64,000 nucleotides of DNA from Niabella beijingensis. Its GTDB lineage: Bacteria; Bacteroidota; Bacteroidia; Chitinophagales; Chitinophagaceae. Each line of letters starts with the position of its first letter. The first letter of the stretch is position 1. Location: positions 1,798,001 through 1,862,000 of the forward strand of contig NZ_JAIQDI010000001.1 of NCBI RefSeq assembly GCF_020034665.1, given 5' to 3'. The translations under genes and the position numbers were made by a program. Below, one piece after another: positions 14,596-23,148 of the stretch. The notes under the pieces are model-generated. The model was given only the letters and a program-made list of their open reading frames with translations. It searched no databases and had not been told where the DNA came from.

Positions 14596-15540
14596 TTAGC
14601 TTTTATTTAGCTTTTCCCATATCTGGGGGATCCGTTTGATCCATACCAGTTCTTTCATTTTTTCCTTTGCCGGTCCGACAGGGGTTCCAAAATAGGCACG
14701 GCCGCCATCCAGTGAGGAAGGCACGCCGCTCTGTGCATTAACTACGGCGCCTTTACCGATCGTCAGCGTTTTACTGACGCCCACCTGCCCCCACAGGATC
14801 ACTTCATCTTCGATAACCGATGCACCGGCAATACCCACCTGCCCGGCAAAAAGACAATTCCGGCCCACCAGCGTATCATGCCCGATATGTACCAGGTTAT
14901 CCATCTTGGTTCCGGCGCCGATACGTGTAACACCTGTTACACCCCGGTCGATCGTACAACCCGCTCCGATCTCCACACCGGACTCGATCTCGACCGTACC
15001 ACAGCTTGTCATTTTTTTATAATGCAGTTCCCGGTTTGTTTTCTTATTATAATAAAAAGCGTCACTGCCGATCACCGTTCCGCTCTGGATGATCACGTGG
15101 TCGCCGATGGTGCAGTGATCCATGATCGTTACATTGGGATAAATGATGCAATGGGCACCGATGGTAACATGATTGCCCAGGTAAACATTGGGCATAACAA
15201 CTGTGTTGGTACCCAGGGTCACCGTGCTGGCATGCAGCTCCATGGAAGGGCGGAAAGGACGGAAGGTATCCACGATCTTCAGGTAGGCTTCAAACGGTTC
15301 GTCAACGATCAGCAAGGCTTTTTCTTCCGGCACTTCCCGTTCTGCATTAATGATGATAAAACTTGCTGCCGACTGAATGGCCGCCTCATAGTATTTGGGA
15401 TGATCTACAAAAACAAGATCGCCTTTTTCCACCTGATGGATCTCATTGATACCCGTAGCTGCGGCAGTTGTATTACCAACAAGACGGGCATCAATAAGCT
15501 GCGCAATTTCTGACAGTGGAACAGGATTTTCGAATCGCAT
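14596..15540 (-). CDS. LpxD-like UDP-3-O-(acyl)glucosamine N-acyltransferase paralogue
   Basis: A 314-residue protein. Residues about 1-100 form the uridine-binding domain (PLSEIAQLIDARLVGN, INEIHQVEKGDLVFVDHPKYY). Residues about 105-285 form a left-handed beta-helix of hexapeptide repeats (LGTNTVVMPNVYLGNHVTIG). The C-terminus is a helix. The catalytic His of LpxD lies in DNLVHIGHDTLVG. LpxD adds the N-linked hydroxyacyl chain in lipid A synthesis. The sequence RELHYKKMTSCGTVEIE in the insertion is typical of the second LpxD-type protein of Bacteroidota, so substrate may differ from canonical LpxD. A TACCTTTG box supports ATG 15540 rather than an upstream ATG at 15582. Confidence 0.88.
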   Translation of the reverse strand: MRFENPVPLSEIAQLIDARLVGNTTAAATGINEIHQVEKGDLVFVDHPKYYEAAIQSAASFIIINAEREVPEEKALLIVDEPFEAYLKIVDTFRPFRPSMELHASTVTLGTNTVVMPNVYLGNHVTIGAHCIIYPNVTIMDHCTIGDHVIIQSGTVIGSDAFYYNKKTNRELHYKKMTSCGTVEIESGVEIGAGCTIDRGVTGVTRIGAGTKMDNLVHIGHDTLVGRNCLFAGQVGIAGASVIEDEVILWGQVGVSKTLTIGKGAVVNAQSGVPSSLDGGRAYFGTPVGPAKEKMKELVWIKRIPQIWEKLNKS

Positions 15541-15551
15541 ATCTTTTTTTT

Positions 15552-15559
15552 CAAAGGTA
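15552..15559 (-). promoter_or_regulatory. -7 element (TACCTTTG) for LpxD-like gene
   Basis: TACCTTTG on the minus strand lies 11 nt before ATG 15540 and decides the start over an in-frame ATG at 15582. No -33 TTG at standard distance. Confidence 0.45.
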
Positions 15560-15731
15560 GGAGTAACTGGTGGTTGGTGCATAAAACATCAAAGTTTTTC
15601 ACATACCCGGCATTTTTCCGGGCTATTTATAAAAGTTTTTTTTAACGATTGCTCCGGTCAAAACATAGCGTATAGCAACTGGCAACAAGGTGCTTTATTT
15701 TTTCCGGTCGTTATAACAACTGATAACGCAT

Positions 15732-15766
15732 CGGCTGAAACGCTGTATTCATCAACATTTCAGCCG
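15732..15766. repeat. 9-bp inverted repeat in noncoding region
   Basis: CGGCTGAAA (15732-15740) and TTTCAGCCG (15758-15766) are perfect inverted copies separated by 17 nt. They lie in the 500-nt gene-free stretch between the LpxD-like gene and yicC. This could be part of an RNA fold or a protein site. No open reading frame of note is present in 15560-16092. Confidence 0.45.
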
Positions 15767-15924
15767 TTCTATAAAAAAGTGTTGTGTTGCTCCGAGTATT
15801 GTTGACCGTCGCGTTGCAGTTAACGCCGCTGCAAACACATCCTACATATCCACAGGCTGTTTTAAAATGTGAATAAAATTTGTACTAAATAATTTTTATA
15901 TCGACAAAATTATAATTAATATTG

Positions 15925-16001
15925 TGGTGGGAAATTTTGGTTCCCATACTTACTAACCCATCTTTATAAAATAATCCCTTCACTTTCGAAGGGATTTTTT
16001 T
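15925..16001 (+). ncRNA. Candidate small noncoding RNA ending in a terminator
   Basis: A gene-free stretch ends in a strong plus-strand terminator although no plus-strand gene precedes it. Just upstream is a hairpin GGGAA-ATTTTGG-TTCCC (about 15929-15945) and a TAATATTG word (near -7 consensus). A transcript of about 75 nt with two hairpins would result. No known RNA family (tmRNA, RNase P, SRP RNA, 6S) was recognised. Alternatively the hairpin only blocks minus-strand read-through. Confidence 0.3.
15973..16001 (+). terminator. Orphan Rho-independent terminator
   Basis: AATCCCTTC (15973-15981) pairs perfectly with GAAGGGATT (15988-15996) over loop ACTTTC, followed by five more T. No coding gene on the plus strand lies within the preceding 7 kb, which makes a noncoding transcript likely. 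Confidence 0.75.
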
Positions 16002-16092
16002 ATGGAACTGCGGGAATTGTTGCAGCCGCTTTAGCTTCTTTTTATTTTTCAAAAGAGACGGTACGAATATTTATCTTTACAAAAACCACTTT

Positions 16093-16968
16093 ATGTTCAA
16101 ATCAATGACGGGCTTTGGCCGTGCTGAAAAAACGATTGGCAATAAAACATTCCTTGTAGACATCAAATCTTTAAACGGCAAACAGTTTGACCTGTCGTTA
16201 CGCCTGCCTGCCCTGTTAAAATCACAGGAGTTCAACATACGCAAAACACTGGCGGAAGGGCTGAGCCGCGGCAGTGTGGAATGCAGCATCAGTTTAAAAG
16301 ATACCGGCGATGCCAAACCGGTGACCATTAATACCGATCTGGCAAAAGCCTATTATCATTCCCTTGCTGCACTTTCAAAAGAGCTGGACATTGATACATC
16401 CAATATCCTGAATGCCCTGATCAAACTTCCGGAAGTGATCACTCCTACCAGTGAAACACTCACAGAGGAAGACACCACTGTTTTTATTGAGCTCCTGAAA
16501 GCAGCCATTGCCGATCTGAACCGCCATCGTGTAAATGAAGGACAGATCCTGGAAGAGGAACTCACCACCCGTATCCGCAATATAGAAGCCTTACAGACCG
16601 AAGTTGAAAAACTGGATCCCTCCCGTAAGGAAATGATCCGGGATGGTATCGTAAAGCTGCTTGAAGAAAAAGTAGGAAAGGATAATTTCGATACCAACCG
16701 GCTGGAACAGGAGCTGATCTATTACATCGAAAAAATTGACATTACGGAAGAGCTGGTGCGTCTTAAAAATCATTGCGATTATTTTATGCAAACCGTTAAA
16801 GAGGCGTCTGACATCAAAGGGAAAAAGCTTTCCTTTATCCTCCAGGAAGTCGGCCGGGAGATCAATACCACCGGATCAAAAGCCTATCATGCAGCCATAC
16901 AGAAACTGGTGGTAATGATGAAGGATGAACTGGAAAAGGCAAAAGAGCAGGTGCTGAATGTGCTTTAG
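16093..16968 (+). CDS. YicC/YloC family endoribonuclease
   Basis: A 291-residue protein of usual length. It begins with the family hallmark MFKSMTGFGRAEK and has the YicC N-terminal domain (about 1-150; VDIKSLNGKQFDLSLRLP, RGSVECSISL). The C-terminal DUF1732 domain is at about 205-291: DTNRLEQELIYYIEKIDITEELVRLKNHCDYF and GKKLSFILQEVGREINTTGSKA. E. coli YicC is an RNase that helps degrade certain small RNAs. In many genomes gmk follows; here gmk is 40 kb away at 56.5 kb. A near -7 word TATCTTTA (16072-16079) precedes the ATG. Confidence 0.93.
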   Translation: MFKSMTGFGRAEKTIGNKTFLVDIKSLNGKQFDLSLRLPALLKSQEFNIRKTLAEGLSRGSVECSISLKDTGDAKPVTINTDLAKAYYHSLAALSKELDIDTSNILNALIKLPEVITPTSETLTEEDTTVFIELLKAAIADLNRHRVNEGQILEEELTTRIRNIEALQTEVEKLDPSRKEMIRDGIVKLLEEKVGKDNFDTNRLEQELIYYIEKIDITEELVRLKNHCDYFMQTVKEASDIKGKKLSFILQEVGREINTTGSKAYHAAIQKLVVMMKDELEKAKEQVLNVL

Positions 16969-17032
16969 CAGCGCACTGCTGCCACCAATGCCCTTTTTAC
17001 TCCTCCGCCGGTCTAGATGTGCCTTATAGTAG

Positions 17033-17040
17033 TACATTTG
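17033..17040 (+). promoter_or_regulatory. -7 element (TACATTTG) for gldH and two-component genes
   Basis: TACATTTG matches TAnnTTTG and lies 14 nt before the gldH ATG at 17055, making the in-frame upstream start at 17019 untenable. No clear -33 TTG. Confidence 0.45.
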
Positions 17041-17054
17041 CAAAAAGTTCTCCG

Positions 17055-17528
17055 ATGAACCGGTTCGTGTATGTTTTTCTTTTGGTAATGATCGGCGGTG
17101 TTATTTCCTGCAAACACGTTGAAGTAAAGGAACGGGTGGCGGATATTCCCGGACATGAATGGAATAAAAAGTCCCCGGCAGTTGTTGAACTGGATGTAAC
17201 AGACACCGCCACCTACCAGCTTTTCCTTATCGTACGCCATTCGCTCCAGTACCGCTATAACAATATTGTAGTGAACGTTGCCATTAAAGATACTGCCAAC
17301 CGGTCGTTAAACTCCTTCAGGGTCAACGCATCGTTGGTTACCCCTTCGGGCAACTGGGCGGGCAGTAATATCGATGACCTGTATGATCACCGGATCCGGC
17401 TGAACACGGCCGTTACATTAAAGAAGAACCGGTACCGGTTCGTGATCACCCAGTTGATGAAAGACGATCCCCTGCCCTATATATTAAATGTGGGCATGGG
17501 CATTGAAAAAACAACTCCACCCCAGTGA
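17055..17528 (+). CDS. gldH: Gliding motility lipoprotein GldH
   Basis: A 157-residue lipoprotein with lipobox GVISC. The fold is the GldH domain: ADIPGHEWNKKSPAVVELDVTD, YQLFLIVRHSLQYRYNNIVVNV, GNWAGSNIDDLYDHRIRLN and RYRFVITQLMKDDPLPYILNVGMGI. GldH is required for gliding and type IX secretion in Flavobacterium; homologues also occur in non-gliding Bacteroidota. The stop overlaps the next gene's start (TGATG), so translation is probably coupled to the sensor kinase. No other gld genes are in the window. Confidence 0.9.
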   Translation: MNRFVYVFLLVMIGGVISCKHVEVKERVADIPGHEWNKKSPAVVELDVTDTATYQLFLIVRHSLQYRYNNIVVNVAIKDTANRSLNSFRVNASLVTPSGNWAGSNIDDLYDHRIRLNTAVTLKKNRYRFVITQLMKDDPLPYILNVGMGIEKTTPPQ

Positions 17529-18520
17529 TGATGGAACAGAAACGCAGGAAATACTCCAGAAGGGCCACCGTCATTTTTTACCTGCTGATGGTTTATATCC
17601 TGGCGGCCCTGGTATGGTGGTTCATTTCACTGGAGCTGCAAAATAATCAGTTGCACCAGTCAAAAATAGAGCACCTGAAAATCGCCCATCCAGACTCCGG
17701 TTCCCCCGGCTACCGGCAGCAACTTTACAAACTGGAGGACGAATACCGGCGCAACCGGGTAAAATATGCCGGAGAAGGGATCGTTTTCCTCGGCCTGATC
17801 CTTATCGGTGCGCTGTTTATTTACAGGTACATCACCCAGCAGGCCCGGCTCCAGCAGCAGCAGCAGAATTTTACCATGGCAGTGACCCATGAATTAAAGA
17901 CCCCGATTGCCGTGGCCCGGCTCAATCTTGAAACCCTGCTGAAACATAACCTGGATGAAGACAAGCGAAGAAAGCTGATCGCCATGACACTGGAAGAAAC
18001 AGCGCGGCTTCATTTCCTTACCAACAATATCCTGGTCTCTGCACAACTGGAAGGCCAGGGGCATAAAATAAACAAGGAAGAGCTGAATCTTTCCAACCTC
18101 CTGACCGACTGTGTGGCGGCATTCAGAAAAAGATTTCATGACAGGATCTTTGATGAAGCCATTGAGCCGGATGCAGACATAAAAGGCGATCCGCTGCTGT
18201 TGCAGATACTGGTGAACAATCTCATTGAGAATGCGATCAAATACAGCCCCAAGGAAGGTATGATCACCATCCGCCTGAACAAACAGCCGCAATCGGTTGT
18301 TGTGTCCGTAACAGATGAAGGGCCCGGCATTCCCGATGAAGAAAAGAAAAAGATCTTCACCAAGTTCTACCGGATCGGCAATGAAGCCACACGTAAAAAA
18401 CAGGGCACAGGACTGGGACTTTATTTATGTGATAAAATCGCTAAAGATCACAATGCAGACATTTCAGTGACAAATCATGAACCGAACGGGAGTACTTTTG
18501 CGGTTAAATTTCACACCTAG
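17528..18520 (+). CDS. Two-component sensor histidine kinase
   Basis: A 330-residue membrane kinase. Helices at about 14-34 and 86-103 flank a short periplasmic loop. The HisKA dimerisation domain follows (about 118-180) with the phospho-accepting His in MAVTHELKTPIAVARLNLE. The HATPase domain (about 215-330) has N box NLIENAIKYSP, G1 VTDEGPGIPDEE and G2 GTGLGLYLC. The periplasmic part is too short for a known sensor fold. It is translationally coupled to gldH and followed 25 nt later by its response regulator. ATG 17528 is chosen because it overlaps the gldH stop. Confidence 0.95.
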   Translation: MMEQKRRKYSRRATVIFYLLMVYILAALVWWFISLELQNNQLHQSKIEHLKIAHPDSGSPGYRQQLYKLEDEYRRNRVKYAGEGIVFLGLILIGALFIYRYITQQARLQQQQQNFTMAVTHELKTPIAVARLNLETLLKHNLDEDKRRKLIAMTLEETARLHFLTNNILVSAQLEGQGHKINKEELNLSNLLTDCVAAFRKRFHDRIFDEAIEPDADIKGDPLLLQILVNNLIENAIKYSPKEGMITIRLNKQPQSVVVSVTDEGPGIPDEEKKKIFTKFYRIGNEATRKKQGTGLGLYLCDKIAKDHNADISVTNHEPNGSTFAVKFHT

Positions 18521-18545
18521 TAGTTCGATAAAAGATAACAAGACT

Positions 18546-19253
18546 ATGAACGGAGACAAAACGGCTACTATATTACTGGTAGAAGATGAAGAAAATCTTC
18601 ATGAAGCGTTGAAACTGAATCTTGAACTGGAAGGCTATGCCGTTACCTCCGCCTTTGACGGCGTACTGGCGATAGAAGCCATAAAGAATGAATACTTCGA
18701 CCTGGTGATACTGGATATTATGCTGCCGGAAATGGATGGCATCGCCGTTGCGGAAACCATACGGCTCGGCAATAATGAAGTGCCTATTCTGATGCTCAGT
18801 GCTAAGAACACCAGTAATGATAAAGTGCTGGGACTGAAAAAAGGAGCCGATGACTACCTGACCAAACCGTTCAACCTTGAAGAGTTGTTGTTGCGGATAC
18901 AAAAGCTCATCAATAAAAACCAGAAACTCCAGGACAAAAGTACCGTAGGCAATTCCTATACATTCGGAGATAATATCATCGACTTTAAAGCCCAGGAAGC
19001 CGTTACCAAATATGCCGGCAAGATACAGCTCAGCAAAAAAGAAGCGATGCTGCTGAAGCTGCTTATTGAAAACAAAAATGAAGTGGTGCCCCGCGAAAAG
19101 ATCCTGCAGGCGGTATGGGGTTATAACGTTTATCCCACTACCCGCACCATCGACAATTTCATTCTTAACTTCCGGAAATATTTTGAAAAGGACAGCCGCA
19201 ACCCCAAGTTCTTCCATTCTGTACGCGGTGTAGGTTATAAATACACGGAATAG
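18546..19253 (+). CDS. OmpR/PhoB-type response regulator
   Basis: A 235-residue DNA-binding regulator, partner of the preceding kinase. The receiver domain (about 6-120) has acidic pocket VEDEEN, phospho-acceptor Asp57 in LVILDIMLPEMDG, the switch Ser in LSAKNTS and the conserved Lys in LTKPFNLEE. The winged helix domain (about 135-233) shows LSKKEAMLLKLLIENKNEVVPREKILQAVWG and TRTIDNFILNFRKYF with the terminal VRGVGYKYTE. ATG 18546 starts at the usual distance before the receiver; an earlier in-frame start would add unrelated residues that overlap the kinase gene. Confidence 0.95.
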   Translation: MNGDKTATILLVEDEENLHEALKLNLELEGYAVTSAFDGVLAIEAIKNEYFDLVILDIMLPEMDGIAVAETIRLGNNEVPILMLSAKNTSNDKVLGLKKGADDYLTKPFNLEELLLRIQKLINKNQKLQDKSTVGNSYTFGDNIIDFKAQEAVTKYAGKIQLSKKEAMLLKLLIENKNEVVPREKILQAVWGYNVYPTTRTIDNFILNFRKYFEKDSRNPKFFHSVRGVGYKYTE

Positions 19254-19360
19254 AACAGCCCCGTTTCTATTGCAGGTGTCGGTTGCCTTCGTGCCCTGAA
19301 GGAGCAGCCCTGCCGGTCCCTTTTTCACCGGACTGCATACGAGTTCTACAAGGAATCAGT

Positions 19361-19368
19361 TACATTTG
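19361..19368 (+). promoter_or_regulatory. -7 element (TACATTTG) for GH3-beta-lactamase gene
   Basis: TACATTTG fits the -7 consensus, 29 nt before ATG 19398. It overlaps the GTG at 19368, so that start is excluded. Confidence 0.5.
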
Positions 19369-19397
19369 TGGTCATCGTAACTGAAAAATCTCAAAGC

Positions 19398-22325
19398 ATG
19401 AAGCATTCAAGATGGTGCAGGCTGTTACTGGCCTGCTGTCTGGCACCTTTTATGGCAACGGCCCAGCACAACAGTAATCTCCCTGCAGATAAATGGGTAG
19501 ACAGTGTATATAAAAGCCTGAGCAAGGACCAGCGCATTGCCCAGCTGATCATTGTAAGGGCCCATTCCAACAAAGGAGCCGATCATGTTGCCGCCATTGC
19601 CAATGACATAAAGAGATACAATGTGGGGGCGCTTTGTTTTTTCCAGGGCGGGCCGGTACGCCAGGCCAACCTCACCAACTACTATCAGCAACTCGCTAAA
19701 ACCCCGATCATGGTCACCATTGACGGGGAATATGGCCTGGGTATGCGTTTGGACAGTGTGATCAAATTCCCCTACCAGATGACGGTGGGCGCCGTTACGG
19801 ATGATGCCCTTGCTTATGAAATGGGCCAGGCGGTGGGCCGGCAGCACAAACGCCTGGGCGTGCATGTGAACTATGCTCCTGTGGTAGATATCAATAACAA
19901 TCCCAATAACCCGGTTATCGGCTTCCGCTCTTTTGGCGAAGACAAGTACAAGGTAGCTCGTATGGGTGTTGCATATATGCGGGGCATGCAGGATGCCGGC
20001 ATTATGGCCAGCGCCAAACACTTCCCCGGACACGGCGATGTAGCGGTGGATTCGCATCTGGACCTTCCGGTGATCAACAAAACCGTGGACCAGCTCCAAG
20101 AGCTGGAGCTCTATCCCTTTAAAGAGCTGATAAAAGCAGGCGTACAAAGCGTCATGATCGGGCATTTGTTTGTACCCTCGATCGATAATACCCCGCACCG
20201 GGGCACTTCCATCTCAAAGAACGCGGTTACCGGCCTGCTGCGGAAACAGCTGGGCTTTAACGGACTTACATTTACAGATGCACTTGAAATGAAGGGAGTG
20301 GCAAAATATTTTCCCGGCGGCACCATTGCTGTTGAAGCGCTGATAGCCGGTAACGATATGCTTTGCCTGCCCGAAAGTGTACCCGGCACCATCAAAGCGG
20401 TAAACGAAGCCATCAAAAAGAAACGGCTGGGCTGGAACGAAATTGAAGCAAAGGTGAAGCGGGTCCTTCTCGCAAAATACAATCTTGGTCTCAACCATCT
20501 TTCACCTGTCAGCACCGATCATCTTACAGAGGACCTGAATGAAACCACTGACCAGGTACGTGAAAAAATCGCCCGTCAGGCGCTCACAGTGGTGAACCTC
20601 ATCAACCCGGATGGTTTCCGGAATGAATTCTTCGGACGTCCGCTGAAAGGTAAAAAGGTCGCCTATGTAGGTTTTGACGATAATGGCAATACCACGCTTG
20701 CGCAACGCCTCAGGGATGACCTGAATGCAGACATCTACTATATCCGTTATAAGGACGCCGTTGGCAAAGGCGGCACTGTTGTAAAAAAAGTGCTCGAAGG
20801 CAGGTACGATGCGGTGATCCTGGGCTTTCATGATATTGCCCTCCGTAAAGGAGCATCCAATTTTGGTATTTCGGCAACAGCGCTTCAAAACTGGCGGCAA
20901 CTGAACCAGAAGAATGCGGTAACAATGGTATTCGGCAACCCCTTGTCTCTCGCAAATTTCTGCATGGCAAAATCACTGGTGGCCGCCTATGAGGATGATG
21001 CGGTGTTCCAGAACGTAGCAGCCGACTGGCTGGCATCCAAATTCAATGCAACAGGGACCCTGCCTGTAACCGTTTGTAACTGGAAATACGGGACCGGGGT
21101 CCTTCAGAAAGGATCCGCGGTCAGCTATATGCAGCCCATTGGTGACGCACGTTTTGCCGCAGTGGATTCCATCGCAGAAGAAGGCATTAAAAAAAAAGCC
21201 TATCCCGGTTGCGTGGTGCTGGCCGCTAAAGACGGCAACATTGTATACCACAAGGCTTTTGGCAATTACGAATACGATACGCTGAACCCCACTGCCCTGA
21301 ACAGTATTTTTGACCTGGCCTCCGTAACAAAGGTTTCGGCAACCACTGTTTCTGTCATGAAACTGTATGAAGAGGGCAAGATCGATCTTAAAAAAAAACT
21401 GGAAGATTACCTCCCCTGGACCCGAAAGACCAGTAAGGCAAAACTCACGTTAGAAGACATCATCCTGCACCAGGCAGGGATGGTTCCCTTTATAGCTTTT
21501 TACAAAGCAACCCTGAATGCAGACGGCAGCGTTCGTTCCGATCTTTACCGGCAAGCCCCTTCAGAGGGATTTACCACGCAGGTAGCCCGGGATCTTTATA
21601 TCCGTAACGATTATAAGGACAGCATCTGGAAAACGATCCTGGAAAGTCCGGTTGTGCCGCCCGGTAAAAAATATGTCTACAGCGACAATGATTTCTGGTT
21701 CCTGGGCAGGATCGTGGAAGCGATCACAAAAATGCCCCTGGAGGATTACGTACAGAAAACGTTCTACCAGCCGTTATACATGACCACTACCGGCTATCAT
21801 CCGCTGGAACGCTTTCCGCTGAACCGCATCATGCCTACGGAAAAAGAAACCGGTTTCCGCAACCAGCTCATACAGGGTACGGTTCATGATGAAGGAGCGG
21901 CACTGGGTGGTGGTGTGGCAGGTCATGCCGGACTATTCTCAGATGCCTATGACCTGGGAAAACTTTACCAGATGCTGCTGAACGGCGGGGAGCTGAACGG
22001 ACAACGGTTTCTGAAATGGGAAACCATCCAGTACTTTGCCGGCTACCATAGTACCATAAGCAGACGCGGCTATGGGTTCGACAAACCGGAAAAGGACAAT
22101 GCCACCGCAGATGACCCTTATCCCAGCAGGTACGCATCCGCTCAGACTTATGGGCATACCGGGTTCACCGGCACCTGCGTATGGGTAGATCCCCGGTACA
22201 ATATTGTTTATATCTTCCTCTCCAACAGGGTTTACCCCACACGCAACAATCCGCGCCTGGGCAGTCTCAGCATCCGCGGGCACATCCAGGATGCACTTTA
22301 TAAAGCACTGATTCCGGATTTATAA
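19398..22325 (+). CDS. Secreted GH3 beta-N-acetylglucosaminidase fused to serine beta-lactamase-type domain
   Basis: A 975-residue exported protein (signal peptide about 1-25, ending MATAQ). Residues about 35-370 form a GH3 domain with the NagZ signature KHFPGHGD near residue 207, followed by VDSHLDLP, and nucleophile Asp near 294 in FTDALEMKG. Residues about 385-570 form the GH3 C domain. Residues about 605-965 form a class C beta-lactamase/PBP4-like domain: SVTK (Ser near 642), YSDND (near 760) and HTGFTG (near 920). It probably acts in the periplasm on peptidoglycan, with the GH3 half releasing GlcNAc and the second half acting as peptidase or amidase (inference). This fusion recurs in Bacteroidota. 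Confidence 0.93.
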   Translation: MKHSRWCRLLLACCLAPFMATAQHNSNLPADKWVDSVYKSLSKDQRIAQLIIVRAHSNKGADHVAAIANDIKRYNVGALCFFQGGPVRQANLTNYYQQLAKTPIMVTIDGEYGLGMRLDSVIKFPYQMTVGAVTDDALAYEMGQAVGRQHKRLGVHVNYAPVVDINNNPNNPVIGFRSFGEDKYKVARMGVAYMRGMQDAGIMASAKHFPGHGDVAVDSHLDLPVINKTVDQLQELELYPFKELIKAGVQSVMIGHLFVPSIDNTPHRGTSISKNAVTGLLRKQLGFNGLTFTDALEMKGVAKYFPGGTIAVEALIAGNDMLCLPESVPGTIKAVNEAIKKKRLGWNEIEAKVKRVLLAKYNLGLNHLSPVSTDHLTEDLNETTDQVREKIARQALTVVNLINPDGFRNEFFGRPLKGKKVAYVGFDDNGNTTLAQRLRDDLNADIYYIRYKDAVGKGGTVVKKVLEGRYDAVILGFHDIALRKGASNFGISATALQNWRQLNQKNAVTMVFGNPLSLANFCMAKSLVAAYEDDAVFQNVAADWLASKFNATGTLPVTVCNWKYGTGVLQKGSAVSYMQPIGDARFAAVDSIAEEGIKKKAYPGCVVLAAKDGNIVYHKAFGNYEYDTLNPTALNSIFDLASVTKVSATTVSVMKLYEEGKIDLKKKLEDYLPWTRKTSKAKLTLEDIILHQAGMVPFIAFYKATLNADGSVRSDLYRQAPSEGFTTQVARDLYIRNDYKDSIWKTILESPVVPPGKKYVYSDNDFWFLGRIVEAITKMPLEDYVQKTFYQPLYMTTTGYHPLERFPLNRIMPTEKETGFRNQLIQGTVHDEGAALGGGVAGHAGLFSDAYDLGKLYQMLLNGGELNGQRFLKWETIQYFAGYHSTISRRGYGFDKPEKDNATADDPYPSRYASAQTYGHTGFTGTCVWVDPRYNIVYIFLSNRVYPTRNNPRLGSLSIRGHIQDALYKALIPDL

Positions 22326-22340
22326 GACGTTGTCCGGGAA

Positions 22341-22377
22341 ATCAATAAACATTCCACCTTTTGGTATGTTTATTGAT
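22341..22377. promoter_or_regulatory. 12-bp inverted repeat between GH3 fusion and barrel gene
   Basis: ATCAATAAACAT (22341-22352) and ATGTTTATTGAT (22366-22377) are perfect inverted copies; the 13-nt loop can add an ACC/GGT pairing. No U-tract follows, so it looks more like an operator or a stabilising hairpin than a terminator. It lies 28 nt before the next gene. Confidence 0.4.
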
Positions 22378-22405
22378 AAACTCGTCCTAATTAAATCCAG
22401 TACAC

Positions 22406-22921
22406 ATGAAGAAAATTTTCTTATTTGCAGCGTTCCTCGCTGCAGCAGCTGTTGCAACGGCCCAATCCAATTACAAACAGGCAATAGGTATGCGGCTTAG
22501 CACCAATACCGAATATGATGCGGTATCGGCCTCCTACAAATTTTTTGTTTCCCGTCCGGGTGCCATTGAACTGAACCTCGGTTTCGGCGATCGTCGTTAC
22601 CACTATTTTGATGAGCGGAGAAATGCTCCCAGCGTAAGTTTTTCGGGCACCTACCAGCATCATTTCCCCATCAAACCCGTTCCGGGTCTTAAATGGTTTG
22701 TAGGCGGAGGTCTTGTCTTCTTCAATACCAGCTCCAAACTGGACCGCTACGATGGTTTTGGTGCCGGCATCTACCCGACAGGCGGCATTGATTACAAGTT
22801 TTCAAAGATCCCGCTGAACCTTTCCGCGGATTTCCGGCCTACCTTTCACCTAACAGCACCGGATGGCTATAACACGGTACATCCCGATGCAGTGGGAATA
22901 GCCGCCCGCTTTACCTTCTGA
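22406..22921 (+). CDS. Small outer-membrane beta-barrel-like protein, copy 1
   Basis: A 171-residue secreted protein (signal peptide MKKIFLFAAFLAAAAVATAQ). The mature part is about 150 residues of alternating strands: QAIGMRLSTNTEYDAVSASYKFFV, AIELNLGFGDRRYHYF, PVPGLKWFVGGGLVFF and IPLNLSADFRPTFHL, ending in Phe of AARFTF. This is typical of an eight-stranded barrel. A paralogue follows 228 nt downstream with matching strands. Function is unknown. A strong terminator ends the transcript. Confidence 0.8.
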   Translation: MKKIFLFAAFLAAAAVATAQSNYKQAIGMRLSTNTEYDAVSASYKFFVSRPGAIELNLGFGDRRYHYFDERRNAPSVSFSGTYQHHFPIKPVPGLKWFVGGGLVFFNTSSKLDRYDGFGAGIYPTGGIDYKFSKIPLNLSADFRPTFHLTAPDGYNTVHPDAVGIAARFTF

Positions 22922-22945
22922 TCTGTCGACCTGATGGTTATAGAA

Positions 22946-22974
22946 AAGGACCGCAGCACTGCGGTCCTTTTTTT
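22946..22974 (+). terminator. Rho-independent terminator after barrel copy 1
   Basis: AGGACCGCAG and CTGCGGTCCT pair almost without a loop and run into seven or more T. It separates the two paralogous barrel genes. Confidence 0.8.
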
Positions 22975-23148
22975 ATTCCGGAAGCCTAAACGGCGTTTTT
23001 TGAAATTGTTCCCTGCATTTTTAAACAATATGGACCGGTCTGTCAAAAAACAGTTCCGGCTACAGCCGGATTTATTGTTTTCTGGCACGGCAATCGCTTT
23101 ATGATTAATGCCGGAATGCCCTGTAAACCCCATCACCGGCGGTCTGAA

